DNA of 27,857 nt from contig BFEA01000488.1 of the NCBI GenBank assembly GCA_003427395.1, positions 1,072,132 to 1,099,988 on the forward strand, read 5' to 3'. The notes under the pieces were generated by a model. That model worked only from the letters and a program-made list of their open reading frames with translations. It was not told the origin of the DNA and searched no databases. This stretch comes from Chara braunii (Eukaryota; Streptophyta; Charophyceae; Charales; Characeae). Positions 11,573 to 20,054 of this stretch are shown one piece after another. The position numbers and the translations under genes are program-made. Each line of letters begins with the position of its first letter. Position 1 is the stretch's first letter.

Positions 11573-11910
11573 TCAGTGCCACTGGGCCTAGCTCGGTTGG
11601 TACACCCGCAGACTGCTGGAAAACAAGTCTGTGGGATAAGTGCCACTGGGCCTAGCTCAGTTGGTACACCCATGAACTGTTGAAACCAGGCCTGTGGGAC
11701 CAGCCCCACGGCAAGTTCCGCTGGTACACCCGCGAACTGCTGAAAATAGGTTGTGGAAACAGCAGTTGCGGACCCAACTCAGCTGGTACACACCGCAGAC
11801 TACTGTGAGCAGGCCTGTGGAAACTCCTGCGGCAGGCCTAGCTCAGTGGTACCCCCCATGAACTGTTGAAGAGGCGTATGGGACAGGCAACTGCGAACCC
11901 AGCTTAGTTC
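11563..11910. repeat. 60-64 bp tandem repeat with tRNA D-arm-like core
   Basis: Five complete units and part of a sixth start at 11563, 11627, 11690, 11750, 11813 and 11874 (lengths 64, 63, 60, 63 and 61). A typical unit reads gcctgtgggac, then gcctagctcagttggtacacc, then gaactgttgaaa. The array runs straight into the N gap, so its true length is unknown. In the second unit tagctcagttggta (11653-11666) equals the D-arm/A-box of many tRNAs, but no anticodon arm, T-arm or acceptor stem follows. A minus-strand open frame across it (11224-11709) is repeat translation, not a gene. Confidence 0.8.
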
Positions 11911-12660
11911 NNNNNNNNNNNNNNNNNNNNNNNNNNNNNNNNNNNNNNNNNNNNNNNNNNNNNNNNNNNNNNNNNNNNNNNNNNNNNNNNNNNNNNNNNN
12001 NNNNNNNNNNNNNNNNNNNNNNNNNNNNNNNNNNNNNNNNNNNNNNNNNNNNNNNNNNNNNNNNNNNNNNNNNNNNNNNNNNNNNNNNNNNNNNNNNNNN
12101 NNNNNNNNNNNNNNNNNNNNNNNNNNNNNNNNNNNNNNNNNNNNNNNNNNNNNNNNNNNNNNNNNNNNNNNNNNNNNNNNNNNNNNNNNNNNNNNNNNNN
12201 NNNNNNNNNNNNNNNNNNNNNNNNNNNNNNNNNNNNNNNNNNNNNNNNNNNNNNNNNNNNNNNNNNNNNNNNNNNNNNNNNNNNNNNNNNNNNNNNNNNN
12301 NNNNNNNNNNNNNNNNNNNNNNNNNNNNNNNNNNNNNNNNNNNNNNNNNNNNNNNNNNNNNNNNNNNNNNNNNNNNNNNNNNNNNNNNNNNNNNNNNNNN
12401 NNNNNNNNNNNNNNNNNNNNNNNNNNNNNNNNNNNNNNNNNNNNNNNNNNNNNNNNNNNNNNNNNNNNNNNNNNNNNNNNNNNNNNNNNNNNNNNNNNNN
12501 NNNNNNNNNNNNNNNNNNNNNNNNNNNNNNNNNNNNNNNNNNNNNNNNNNNNNNNNNNNNNNNNNNNNNNNNNNNNNNNNNNNNNNNNNNNNNNNNNNNN
12601 NNNNNNNNNNNNNNNNNNNNNNNNNNNNNNNNNNNNNNNNNNNNNNNNNNNNNNNNNNNN
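11911..12660. other. Assembly gap (750 N)
   Basis: All bases are N. The gap follows directly on the 60-64 bp tandem array, so unresolved repeat copies are the likely cause. Open frames reported across it have no meaning. Confidence 0.97.
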
Positions 12661-12719
12661 AAGGCGAGACGAATGGTGAAGTCGAAAAGAGTGTTCAAAC
12701 AGTAAGAAAAGGGGTGTGA

Positions 12720-13040
12720 AAGAAAGAGAGTGTCGGGGTGAAGCCGAGATGGTGAGGGAGGAAAGACAAAGAGAAGGAAAAATTGTGTATCTCACTCGTT
12801 CCTTCACGGAAACGAGCCAGATAACGTGCTAGGTAGGGGTTTAGGCATGCTGCGAGTTGATTGGTGGAGGCGGATTTGGTGATAGAGTGAAGGAAGAAGG
12901 GGTAGAAGAGGAAGGGGGTGCGTGGAAAAGTCGATGGGGAGAAAAGAGAAAAAGAGCGGGAGTTGTATCTCGCTCGTTCCTTGATGGATTCGAGCGAGAA
13001 AAGATGCTAAACTGGGGTTCTTGGCCATTACGAGTACGAT
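12720..13040. repeat. Duplicated about 180-bp unit with tctc[g/a]ctcg hairpin
   Basis: Two related units are visible. Each has an A/G-rich run (aaagagaag, aaagagaaaaagag), then tgtatctc[a/g]ctcgttcc, a short loop and a complementary arm, then a conserved tail (aacgtgctaggtagggg versus aagatgctaaactgggg). In the first, ctcgttcc (12795-12802) faces ggaaacgag (12808-12816). In the second, ctcgctcg (12969-12976) pairs perfectly with cgagcgag (12991-12998). They are divergent tandem copies. Confidence 0.6.
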
Positions 13041-13727
13041 GGCAATGTCAGAATTAGTAGTAAGATGTTAGTTTTTGTGATACAAGTGTTAACAGCTGCG
13101 CGGGAGGTAGAATTTTATGACTATCTACAAACGGTAATGTATCTTCCCACTTTTTAGCGGGAGATTCATTTACTGCAAGTAAGGGATTACCCACAACCTG
13201 TGGACATACTTGCCTGCTTCGATGATTGTGACTTGAGTCGCCTTGTTTTCATTTTTCCCACGTCAGCATCGTGTCCTTCGGAAATACAGGCCAGTGTCCG
13301 CCACTGAACAGCCTTGAAAGTCCACCTGTTTGAACATGGTCGTGCTTACAGATAGGTACCAGTGCAAAATGCTTACAACAGCAGGGGTTCCGAAGTTGCC
13401 TAATCGAGATTGCAAATGAGATAGATGCGGGATAGCAAAAGATAGAGAACGGAGGAAGCAGTCGGGGAGACGGTGCGTGATGAGAAGAGGAGGAGCGACC
13501 GTGACGAAGGAAGTAGCAGAGAGAGAGAGAGAGAGAAGTATCGAGATTCTTACCTCAGATGATACAATCACCCACCTCGATCTGCATTCGGAGGTTTGAT
13601 TGTGAGCGAGCCAGGTTATATATATATAGTTTTTCATCTGGTGTGGGTGAGTGATAGTCTACTTTGATTTTGGTTAAGGTAGATGATCATTTACAGTGTA
13701 ATCAGTGAGGGGATTCTGCAGACTGTT

Positions 13728-13788
13728 GAGGGTTCAGCCTGCTGATGAGTCGGTGAAACTCCGACGAAACAGTTTGTCACAGCCCCTC
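13728..13788 (+). ncRNA. Hammerhead ribozyme motif (type I, short stem III)
   Basis: A self-cleaving RNA fold is predicted on the + strand. All invariant core positions are present: CUGAUGA (13742-13748); stem II GUCGG (13749-13753) with CCGAC (13761-13765), 5 bp perfect, loop UGAAACU; GAA plus A15.1 (13766-13769); stem III ACA (13769-13771) with UGU (13775-13777) around GUU; and cleavage-site C17 at 13778 (triplet GUC). Stem I can form from CUG (13739-13741) with CAG (13780-13782) and GAGGG (13728-13732) with CCCUC (13784-13788), leaving an internal bulge UUCA. The weak point is A13779, which is unpaired next to the cleavage site. Short-stem-III type I hammerheads are known from plant retrozymes, Penelope-like elements and satellites. 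Only one copy is seen here, so the parent element is unknown. Confidence 0.75.
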
Positions 13789-13845
13789 GTTTGTTGTCCT
13801 CTTCTCATTCTCTGCCTACGGTTTACCGGGCAGTTCTATTTGTGA

Positions 13846-13847
<2 letters not shown>

Positions 13848-13877
<30 letters not shown>
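13848..13877. repeat. (AT)n microsatellite
   Basis: Fifteen at dinucleotides, starting 70 bases downstream of the predicted ribozyme cleavage site. A shorter tatatatata run lies at about 13616-13628. Confidence 0.95.
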
Positions 13878-13880
<3 letters not shown>

Positions 13881-14937
13881 GAACTAGGTTAGAACGGGAG
13901 CAGAGGCAGGCTTCGAACCAAGAGGGAATGATATGTATCTTTCCATATTCTACGGAAGATACATCTTGAATGACGAGGCACTATGGAGGTGGAGGAACGC
14001 AACAATGGGCAATTCTTATCTCAATTTCCCCCTGCTCTAGCAAGGAATACATTATCAAATTGTATAGTTGATAGATGGTGGAGCGAGGTTGCATCCGTGT
14101 TGGTTAGCAACGTAACTTTCCCTGTCTGTCTGCCATGAGGGGGAAGCGATGGTGGTGTTGACAGATTTATGTTGAGTATCTTCCCAAGCTCTAGTAGAAG
14201 ATTCATACTCGGTTTGGACGATTGGTAATGGGTTGTCTTGGAGTACCATACTGTTCGTCGCGGTGGTTGTCCGACTTTCAACTACTGTGCACGAACCTGA
14301 CCAGGAGAAAGGGCCAGGTACATTTGGTAAAAGCCGAAGGAATTGAGAAAGAAAGACGAAGCTTGGTGGGCCAGACGAGAAGTAAAGAGGAAGGAGACCA
14401 GAGGGAAAGGAGGAGGAGAAGAACGGACGTGATGACGAACTAGATGGAGGGAGAGTCAAGGTGAGAGGAAGATGAGGAAGAAAGGTGAGAAGATCGAAAC
14501 TTATCTGCTAGCTCCTAATGCGCAATAGGAGAAACGATAGCCAAAAGAGACAGGCTGGCGAAAGTGGAAGAACAAGGAAGGAAGAAATTTAGCACATGTC
14601 TTCCCCATAGCGGTAGCAGGCATAGCAGGGAATGAATTTTCCCTAAGTCTACGAGAGGATTCATTCTCATCTTGCTCATTGGTAAGTAGCAGGCGGTGAC
14701 AGGACGAACGTGCTCACCATCGTACGGGAAGTCACTGCCGCTGTAGGCCCTGCTAGTCCTCTGTCTTTGCGCAATATATTCCCTGTTTCCAAACAGGTTG
14801 TTATTCCCTGCATGGTGGCCACAATGCAATCTGACTTCCTGACGTAATCCGATTTAGTTCCTTCCACAACCGTTGTTCGTCTCTCGTGGTTAGACACATA
14901 CGTAGAATAAAGGAGAAGAAGGGAGTAGGAACAAGAA

Positions 14938-15360
14938 CTTACTTGTGAACTGTGCATTGCCTTCACAGTCAACAGGGGCAGCGACAGACAGCGGTGAACA
15001 AGAATTTACTTGTGAACTGTGCATTGCCTTCATAGTCAAAGGGGGGCAGCGATAGTCAGCCGTGAACATGAACTTACCTGTCGGACTGTGTGTTACTCAC
15101 ACAGTCAGAGAGGAGCAGCAGCAGGCCAGAAGTGGACGAAAGACTTCCCTGTTGTATGGTGTACTGCACACACAGACCGAAGGGAGTAGCGTGCAGGCCA
15201 GCAGCAGACTGAAGAAGTGCCTGTCGGACTATGTGTTATTCTCACAGTAAGAGGCAAACTGTAGCAGGCCAGTGGCGGACATACAACTTACCTGTTGAAC
15301 TATGCGTGACTCATACAGTCGAAGTAGCAAGAGGTCAACCACGGGGAGGAGACTTGCCTG
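14938..15360. repeat. 67-73 bp tandem repeat with actgtg/cacagt hairpin
   Basis: Units start at 14938, 15005, 15073, 15144, 15217, 15286 and 15353 (periods 67, 68, 71, 73, 69 and 67). A unit reads ctta[c/t][c/t]tgt, then ggactgtg...cacagtc, then a purine-rich stretch with agcagcaggccag and ggac. The third unit has a perfect 9-bp stem: gactgtgtg (15084-15092) with cacacagtc (15098-15106). The first has actgtg with cacagt. No coding content. Shared phrases link it to the array before the gap. Confidence 0.8.
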
Positions 15361-15548
15361 CTACTGACGAGACGAGTGTTGTTACCCCAGGCAGAGGTTG
15401 GCATTGATAAACCTTGGTGCTGCGTATTGCTGCGTTTCTCTCTGCGCTCTAATAGAATACAAGGGGTGTGCTCTATTTGGAAGCGACGTTTTTAGCTATA
15501 GAGAGTTGGTCTGGCCAGAGGTAGGGACATTACGGTTAGAGGAGGCAA

Positions 15549-15780
15549 TTGAGCGTTGAAGAGGGGGTTATTACTGTGACCTTAGGAGTTGTTAGAGGAT
15601 CTGACGGTCAACAACAGGGCTTCGGTTTGGTCAACAGCGGTGCAACAACTTGTTTTAGTTATTGCTTGCGGGAGCTCCACCGGAGTTTGGAGTTGACTTT
15701 GGAGGTCGGGAGTACTGAGGTAACTACATTGACCATTTTGTATACTCGATATTGTTACCCCTACCTGTACAACTTACTAG
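15549..15780 (+). pseudogene. Retropepsin-like protease fragment, catalytic Asp lost
   Basis: A short frame reads VITVTLGVVRGSDGQQQGFGLVNSGATTCF followed by LTLEVGSTEVTTLTIL. The GLVNSGATTCF segment sits where Ty3-type aspartic proteases have a hydrophobic stretch and D-[ST]-G-A. Here the catalytic residue is Asn (aac, 15633-15635), one G-to-A change from Asp. The later GSTEV resembles the flap-region GS found in such proteases. There is no second copy of the LLG motif, and no gag or pol around it, so this is a relic. Assignment rests on one motif and its spacing. Confidence 0.45.
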
Positions 15781-15785
15781 TTTGA

Positions 15786-17268
15786 CTTTTCTGTATGCAT
15801 GCACCCCTATTTTGACTTTTGTCTATTTTACTTCAGGAGAAAAATCAGGTTAAACTAATGAAATGTGTGTATAAATTCAGATATTATTATACTGTTGACT
15901 GAAATTAGATTTGTGTGGCTAAGAAAATTAACCTGACTAACAGGTTGCCTGCGATTGACTGGGTTTTAAAAAAGGCTGGGTATTGTGTCCACAAGGGACT
16001 CGCTCAACGTTTTGGTTACTTTGATTGCTTGGAGGACCTGACAATGTTTCCATAAGGGATTGGTCAGGTCGCTCTGATTGTGGGGGTTGGTTTTGCCTGG
16101 ACATTGAAACTGAGACCCTGGGCAGGACGCGAGTCGCCTTGTTGTTTGCTTGGATATTGAAACTGGGACCCTGGGCAAGTCAGTCAAAACCTGTGAGTCT
16201 TTTGAGGTTAGACTTAGGACTGTCTTTGGGATTAGTAGAGATTTTTGAAAGCCTTCCTTACTAATGGAAGTGCTGCCGAAATTTCTACTAAACCCAAGGA
16301 AGTCGAGGTTAAGTAGCTTTTAGGTCAGGAGTTTGTTTATATTTGGATTTGTATATTTTCTGTGGGCTCACCCGTTTAGGGGAGATACTGCCCAAATTTT
16401 TGCTATTTTTACATCGTTACTGGACGATATAGCTAGAGGAAGTGCGATACGGAGTTCTTCTCCGGTAATGCGACAGATGGTGGCTATGTTATTTGTGACG
16501 CAGGTTATAGCTACCTAAGGGAGATTAGGTGTGATAAGCTTCATAAATTTTCCGCTATCACTGAATAGCAGGTCAGTTAGTCTAAGGCACTCCTCGGTTC
16601 CATCGAGAAGTGTGCGGTTATGATTACTCCGTAAAACACCATTACGGAAAAAGGGGGTTTGTTTTCAAGCTTTCTTGCTTCGATATGATTAAATCGGTTC
16701 CTTTCATGGATTTTACATTGAGTACTTGATCAGATTCTGTGAGGAACAGGATGGGAAAAATTATGGGTGGTTCCGTCAAGGGACAAGGCGATGATCCAAT
16801 TAAGTTTATCAAGTTTTCTTCGAGCGGAGGACTACCGTGTGGTCACCTAATCGTCATAGTCGACCGGCGTATGACCCCGTTTAGGAACTCAACGATTCTA
16901 TGACGAGGGTCTGCGTACGGGTTCGATCCCGGCGTTAGCCGCGCGTGCCCCTATGCTACAGCGCACGAGCAAACGCCCTCGGCTTGCCTACCTCTGCGAC
17001 TCCATCATAAAAACTCTCACACGTGGGTCAGTAGCTCGGCAGGAATACGCCCACCCACGGGATGGTGACAACTCCCAACGGGTGGAGGTAAGTTGTGCCT
17101 CGCGCAACCTCTGTCCTGTCGCAGGAGCGCGTGAGAGGTATGGCAGGCGCACTCGGCCAGAGCGGCACCAGGGCGTGCGTTTGTCTCCGCGCGTCCGTCA
17201 AGCCCCGCCTAATCTTGCGTGACAATAGCTCGGAGGGTCCCGTTCGTGCGGGATCGATGCGCACGACA
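15786..17268. other. No gene recognised; probable 5' LTR region
   Basis: Apart from the small duplication, I see no gene. Because a primer-binding site begins at 17271, the GC-rich DNA immediately upstream, ending gcgcacgaca at 17268, is the expected position of the 5' LTR. LTR 3' ends usually finish in CA, as here. Its 5' boundary could not be set because no matching 3' LTR was found. Confidence 0.35.
16095..16177. repeat. 53-bp local duplication
   Basis: gcctggacattgaaactgag (from 16095) and gcttggatattgaaactggg (from 16148) each continue into accctgggca, 27 of 30 bases matching. It is a simple tandem duplication in otherwise unassigned sequence. Confidence 0.75.
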
Positions 17269-17270
17269 GG

Positions 17271-17288
17271 TGGCGCCGTTGCTGGGGA
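17271..17288 (+). other. Primer-binding site, tRNA-Asp type
   Basis: tggcgccgttgctgggga starts with TGG, as required for pairing to a tRNA CCA end, and differs by one base from the tRNA-Asp-type primer-binding site common in Tat/Athila-group plant Ty3 elements. It lies two bases after a CA dinucleotide, the normal spacing from an LTR end, and on the same strand and upstream of the gag-pol below. Confidence 0.7.
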
Positions 17289-17561
17289 TCTCGGCTGCCT
17301 ACCGAGGTCCAAAGTGAACGAACCTTGGTTAATGATTTTGGCGGGCCAATGATCCCAGGCAAGACGACAACTTTATTTGACATTTTGATTTCTGGTGCAG
17401 AATATTTGAGGGTTGAGTGATTAACCCTTGGTATGGGAAGTTAAGTAAGAGGTTTTACCACCTTATCGAAGAAAAGGCTTAGACTTGATTAGGTTGAGGC
17501 ACTATGAGCCCTTATTAACATAAAATGCCAGTAACGTAAAAATTGTCTTTTTGTTGAGTAA

Positions 17562-18494
17562 ATGGGATTGGATGTGAGAGTCAGGTCATATAGATATGGG
17601 ATATGTCTAGAGATAGGAATAGAAAGGTCGTGCATGTATGCATACATGATTTTTATATTATTTGGGGATTGGATTTTGGAAAGTCATTTTGTCCTTCCCT
17701 TTAGATTGGATGAACTAGGGGAGGTTTACAATATGACCCTTGATAAAGATAGAAACCTTATCATAAAGGTCTGGTTACTGATTGATGTTTGGGCAGGAAA
17801 TTCAAAGGAAAGTCAGAGATAGGCGAGGATGGCGCATGCCCGAAGTGATCCTTGTGTGGCTTTGCCAGTCCGGAAAGAGGGAGGATTGGAGATGACTCTG
17901 CCACGAAGATTTAGGGTTGGGGAAAATGCGTATTCATGGTGGGGTAAAAAGGTGGATAAGGATGTGTTCGCCTGGATAGAATCTAGCCTGATTGGGGAAG
18001 ATGAGGATGTGCTAGTGAAGGTACTCCTCTATGTAACGCCTTTCTTCTCGACCATGCTTGGGATTGAGTTAGCTATGGGAAACAAGAAAACTCTGACCAA
18101 ATGGCTAGAGTTGGTTGAGGCTGCCGTACTAAAGTGGACAGCAGATATGCCCTACGCAGGGGATGAGATGGTGTATGTATGTGTGGGATTCTGAGATAGC
18201 AAGGACTTCATGCTACCCACGACACCTTTGAGGGTTGTGATCCCTAACGACATAGTGAAAGTCAAATTTGGAAGTCAGGAAAGGGTAGAAAGGGCAGCGG
18301 GAGTCGCAATGATCCTGCGAAGTTTGGGGTATAAGAGGTACGCTTGTGAGGTGGTTTACAGCCTGTACCTGGAGCTGGGATCTACGCTTAAGGAAAGTGA
18401 GTCAATGAGGGTGGTACAAGATGTCATAAACTACCTTTCCCTTTATGGGCCAGATGATGGACCGGTTGGTGGAACCACCTTCGGTACGAGATAA
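17562..18494 (+). pseudogene. ORF upstream of Gag, unknown family, two stops
   Basis: Three open stretches (17562-17822, 17829-18194, 18210-18494) share one frame, split only by TAG at 17820 and TGA at 18192. Continuous sense of about 310 codons points to a once-intact protein ending at the TAA at 18492. Its first ATG is at 17562. It is helical and charged in appearance (KVDKDVFAWIESSLIGEDED; ERVERAAGVAMILRSLGYKR), with no signal peptide, zinc finger or catalytic motif that I recognise. It sits between the primer-binding site and Gag and in the same frame as Gag, so it is probably an N-terminal Gag extension or an extra element-encoded ORF. No function can be assigned. Confidence 0.5.
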
Positions 18495-18560
18495 ATGCGA
18501 GGTAGGACCTGGGGAAACCCAGTATTGCTTAGACCCTTCCTGTATAAATAGACATTGTAG

Positions 18561-18628
18561 GTAAGAAACAGATGGGATAGGGAAGGGTGATTTGGTTTGA
18601 ATCTGTATACTTGTGGTTGTGTTGGCAG
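18561..18628 (+). other. Candidate short intron before Gag
   Basis: Sequence tag/gtaaga at 18561 and ttggcag/g ending at 18628 match plant-type splice borders, with 68 bases between. Stops lie in the Gag frame inside this segment and the Gag frame opens just after it with no ATG. Splicing would explain how translation enters Gag. It rests on consensus only. Confidence 0.3.
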
Positions 18629-20054
18629 GAAGGCGATCGAAAGGCAAAGAAGATGGTGGACGAGGTGGTTAAGTGTTAAGGATGGAAGTTCGACGGATGA
18701 ACAACCATTTACGGTTGGCCAGCTGGTGACATTGTTGGAAGGTCGGGAGGTAAAACGGTCCAACATCCCTAAGGTCCAGATCTTTCATTTCAAAGGAGAT
18801 AAAGTGTCAGAATGGTTGGAATTTCTTGAACAGATCACTGACGAAATGCCTGACGCGAAAAAGTTTCGTCAAGTACCGAAGTATGTTTGGTGGGAGATGA
18901 GGCCAGAGGTGATGCGCGTGGCCAGTGAGGCCAATGACAACTGGGCTAATTTCAAGGTTGAAATGCAAAGGCGGTACCAGTTGGGGGATGGACTCCTCAC
19001 GGTGGAGGACCTGGAAAGGTTGGAGCGGTCAGACTTCACGACAATAGGAGCCTTTAAAACCGCTTTTGAGAAAATGGCGAGGAAAGTCCCAGGACTGGCG
19101 GAAGAGACCCAGTACGCGATATTCCTAAGCAGTTTCACTGAGTGCGAAGGGGTGTCGCTCACCAGGAAAGGAGCTGTGGGGCAAAAGCTAACTTGGGAGA
19201 CCATCAAACAAAGTCTGGCTGATGGGGAGCTGGATCAAGTATACCAGTTTCAAATGAAACAGCAACGCCAGAAGCGGAAGGTTAGGGCTGCCGCTGAAAC
19301 AACTGGAATTAATCTCCAGCAACATATTGCGGATGGGATAGCGCAGTATCAGGCTACCCAGCAAAAAGCGGTAGGAAAGCAGGTGATGGTGGTCACTCAG
19401 TCGGCGACAAAGACGACGAAGAAAGGAAAAACAGTGGAGTAGGTGGAAGAAGAGGATGAGGAGGAGGAAGAAGAGGAGCCGGTGAAGCTGACGAAAAGTC
19501 AGCGAAAGGCTAGGAACCAGGCCATGGGCGGTCAAGGGACAGGAAAAGGAGTACAAACTTCGACGCCGGCTCAGGCGAATGCTAATCAAGTAAGTGCAGT
19601 AGGAGTTCCGCCGCAAGCACAGACTTCGCCACCACAATGGCCAAGAGTTTTTCCCACGACCTGACCAGGATTCAATCCCTGTATTTCATGGCCATATTTC
19701 ACCCAGCACGGACAGTTTACAGAAGGGTGCACGCCTCAATCCATAGGAGGGTGCGCAAACGCTTCAGGCGAAGGAGGAGAACAGCAGCAGCAGCAGGCAG
19801 CCGCACCTCAGAATAGCCAACCCAATCAAGGGGCTGGTCAAGGACAAGGTCAGCAGCTAGGAGGAAATGGACAGGGTGGCCAAGGGCGAGGAGGAGGAGG
19901 TCGTGGCCGTGGGTTTGGCAATGGTGGTCAAGGAGGAAGAGGTGGAGGTTGGAATGGGCAAGGAGGAGGCGATAGGCCTCGGCTTGATTGGAGGAATGCC
20001 ACTTGCCACCATTGTGCGCAGAAAGGACATACTTTGAAGTTTTGCCAAATCTGA
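18600..20054 (+). pseudogene. gag: Ty3/gypsy Gag with zinc knuckle, two stops
   Basis: Gag would form the virus-like particle and bind element RNA. The capsid part is the open stretch to 19442 and includes VQIFHFKGDKVSEWLEFLEQ and a long helical FKTAFEKMARKVPGLAEETQ segment, the usual Ty3 Gag core. In the same frame past a TAG (19440-19442) come an acidic run (DEEEEEEEP) and a basic, Gln-rich part. After a TGA at 19662 come a run of five Gln, a Gly/Arg/Gln-rich RGG-like segment (about 19830-19970) and a canonical CX2CX4HX4C knuckle, CHHCAQKGHTLKFC, at 20004-20045. The frame closes at a TGA at 20052. No ATG lies at the 5' end; see the candidate intron. The stops are probably decay. Confidence 0.85.

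Larger units (their letters stand above)
13133..14800. repeat. Dispersed tgtatctt-type hairpin family
   Basis: At least five hairpin motifs share a frame of gtatctt[t/c]cc, a loop often with ctcta, then a reverse arm ending agattcat or agatacat. They lie near 13137-13169, 13933-13964 (atgtatctttcc facing ggaagatacat), 14174-14210, 14630-14666 (gaatgaat with attcattc) and 14780-14797 (cctgttt-cc-aaacagg). Arms differ between copies while the foldback is mostly kept. The tail gattcattctcatc...attggtaa is shared by the copies near 14200 and 14660. They look like diverged copies of one hairpin-bearing repeat unit. Confidence 0.5.

Noticed and set aside
11224-11709. 161-codon minus-strand frame
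   Set aside because: It overlaps the tandem array and its sequence repeats with the 60-64 bp units, so it is a by-product of the repeat.
11800-12807. 335- and 264-codon minus-strand frames
   Set aside because: Most of their length is the N gap.
14938-15360. Possible CRISPR array
   Set aside because: Units repeat throughout without unique spacers, and the sequence is eukaryotic in character.
15363-15376. ctgacgaga, a possible second hammerhead core
   Set aside because: No GAAA block or stem II partner follows, so it fails as a ribozyme.
16918-16934. gggttcgatcccgg, a tRNA T-arm/B-box-like sequence
   Set aside because: The T-stem has a mismatch and no D-arm or acceptor stem is found at the right distance upstream, so no tRNA gene is called.
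17030-17045. tagctcggcagga, A-box-like
   Set aside because: It follows rather than precedes the B-box-like site and has no matching downstream B box.
19188-19637. 149-codon minus-strand frame
   Set aside because: It is antisense to the well-supported Gag frame.
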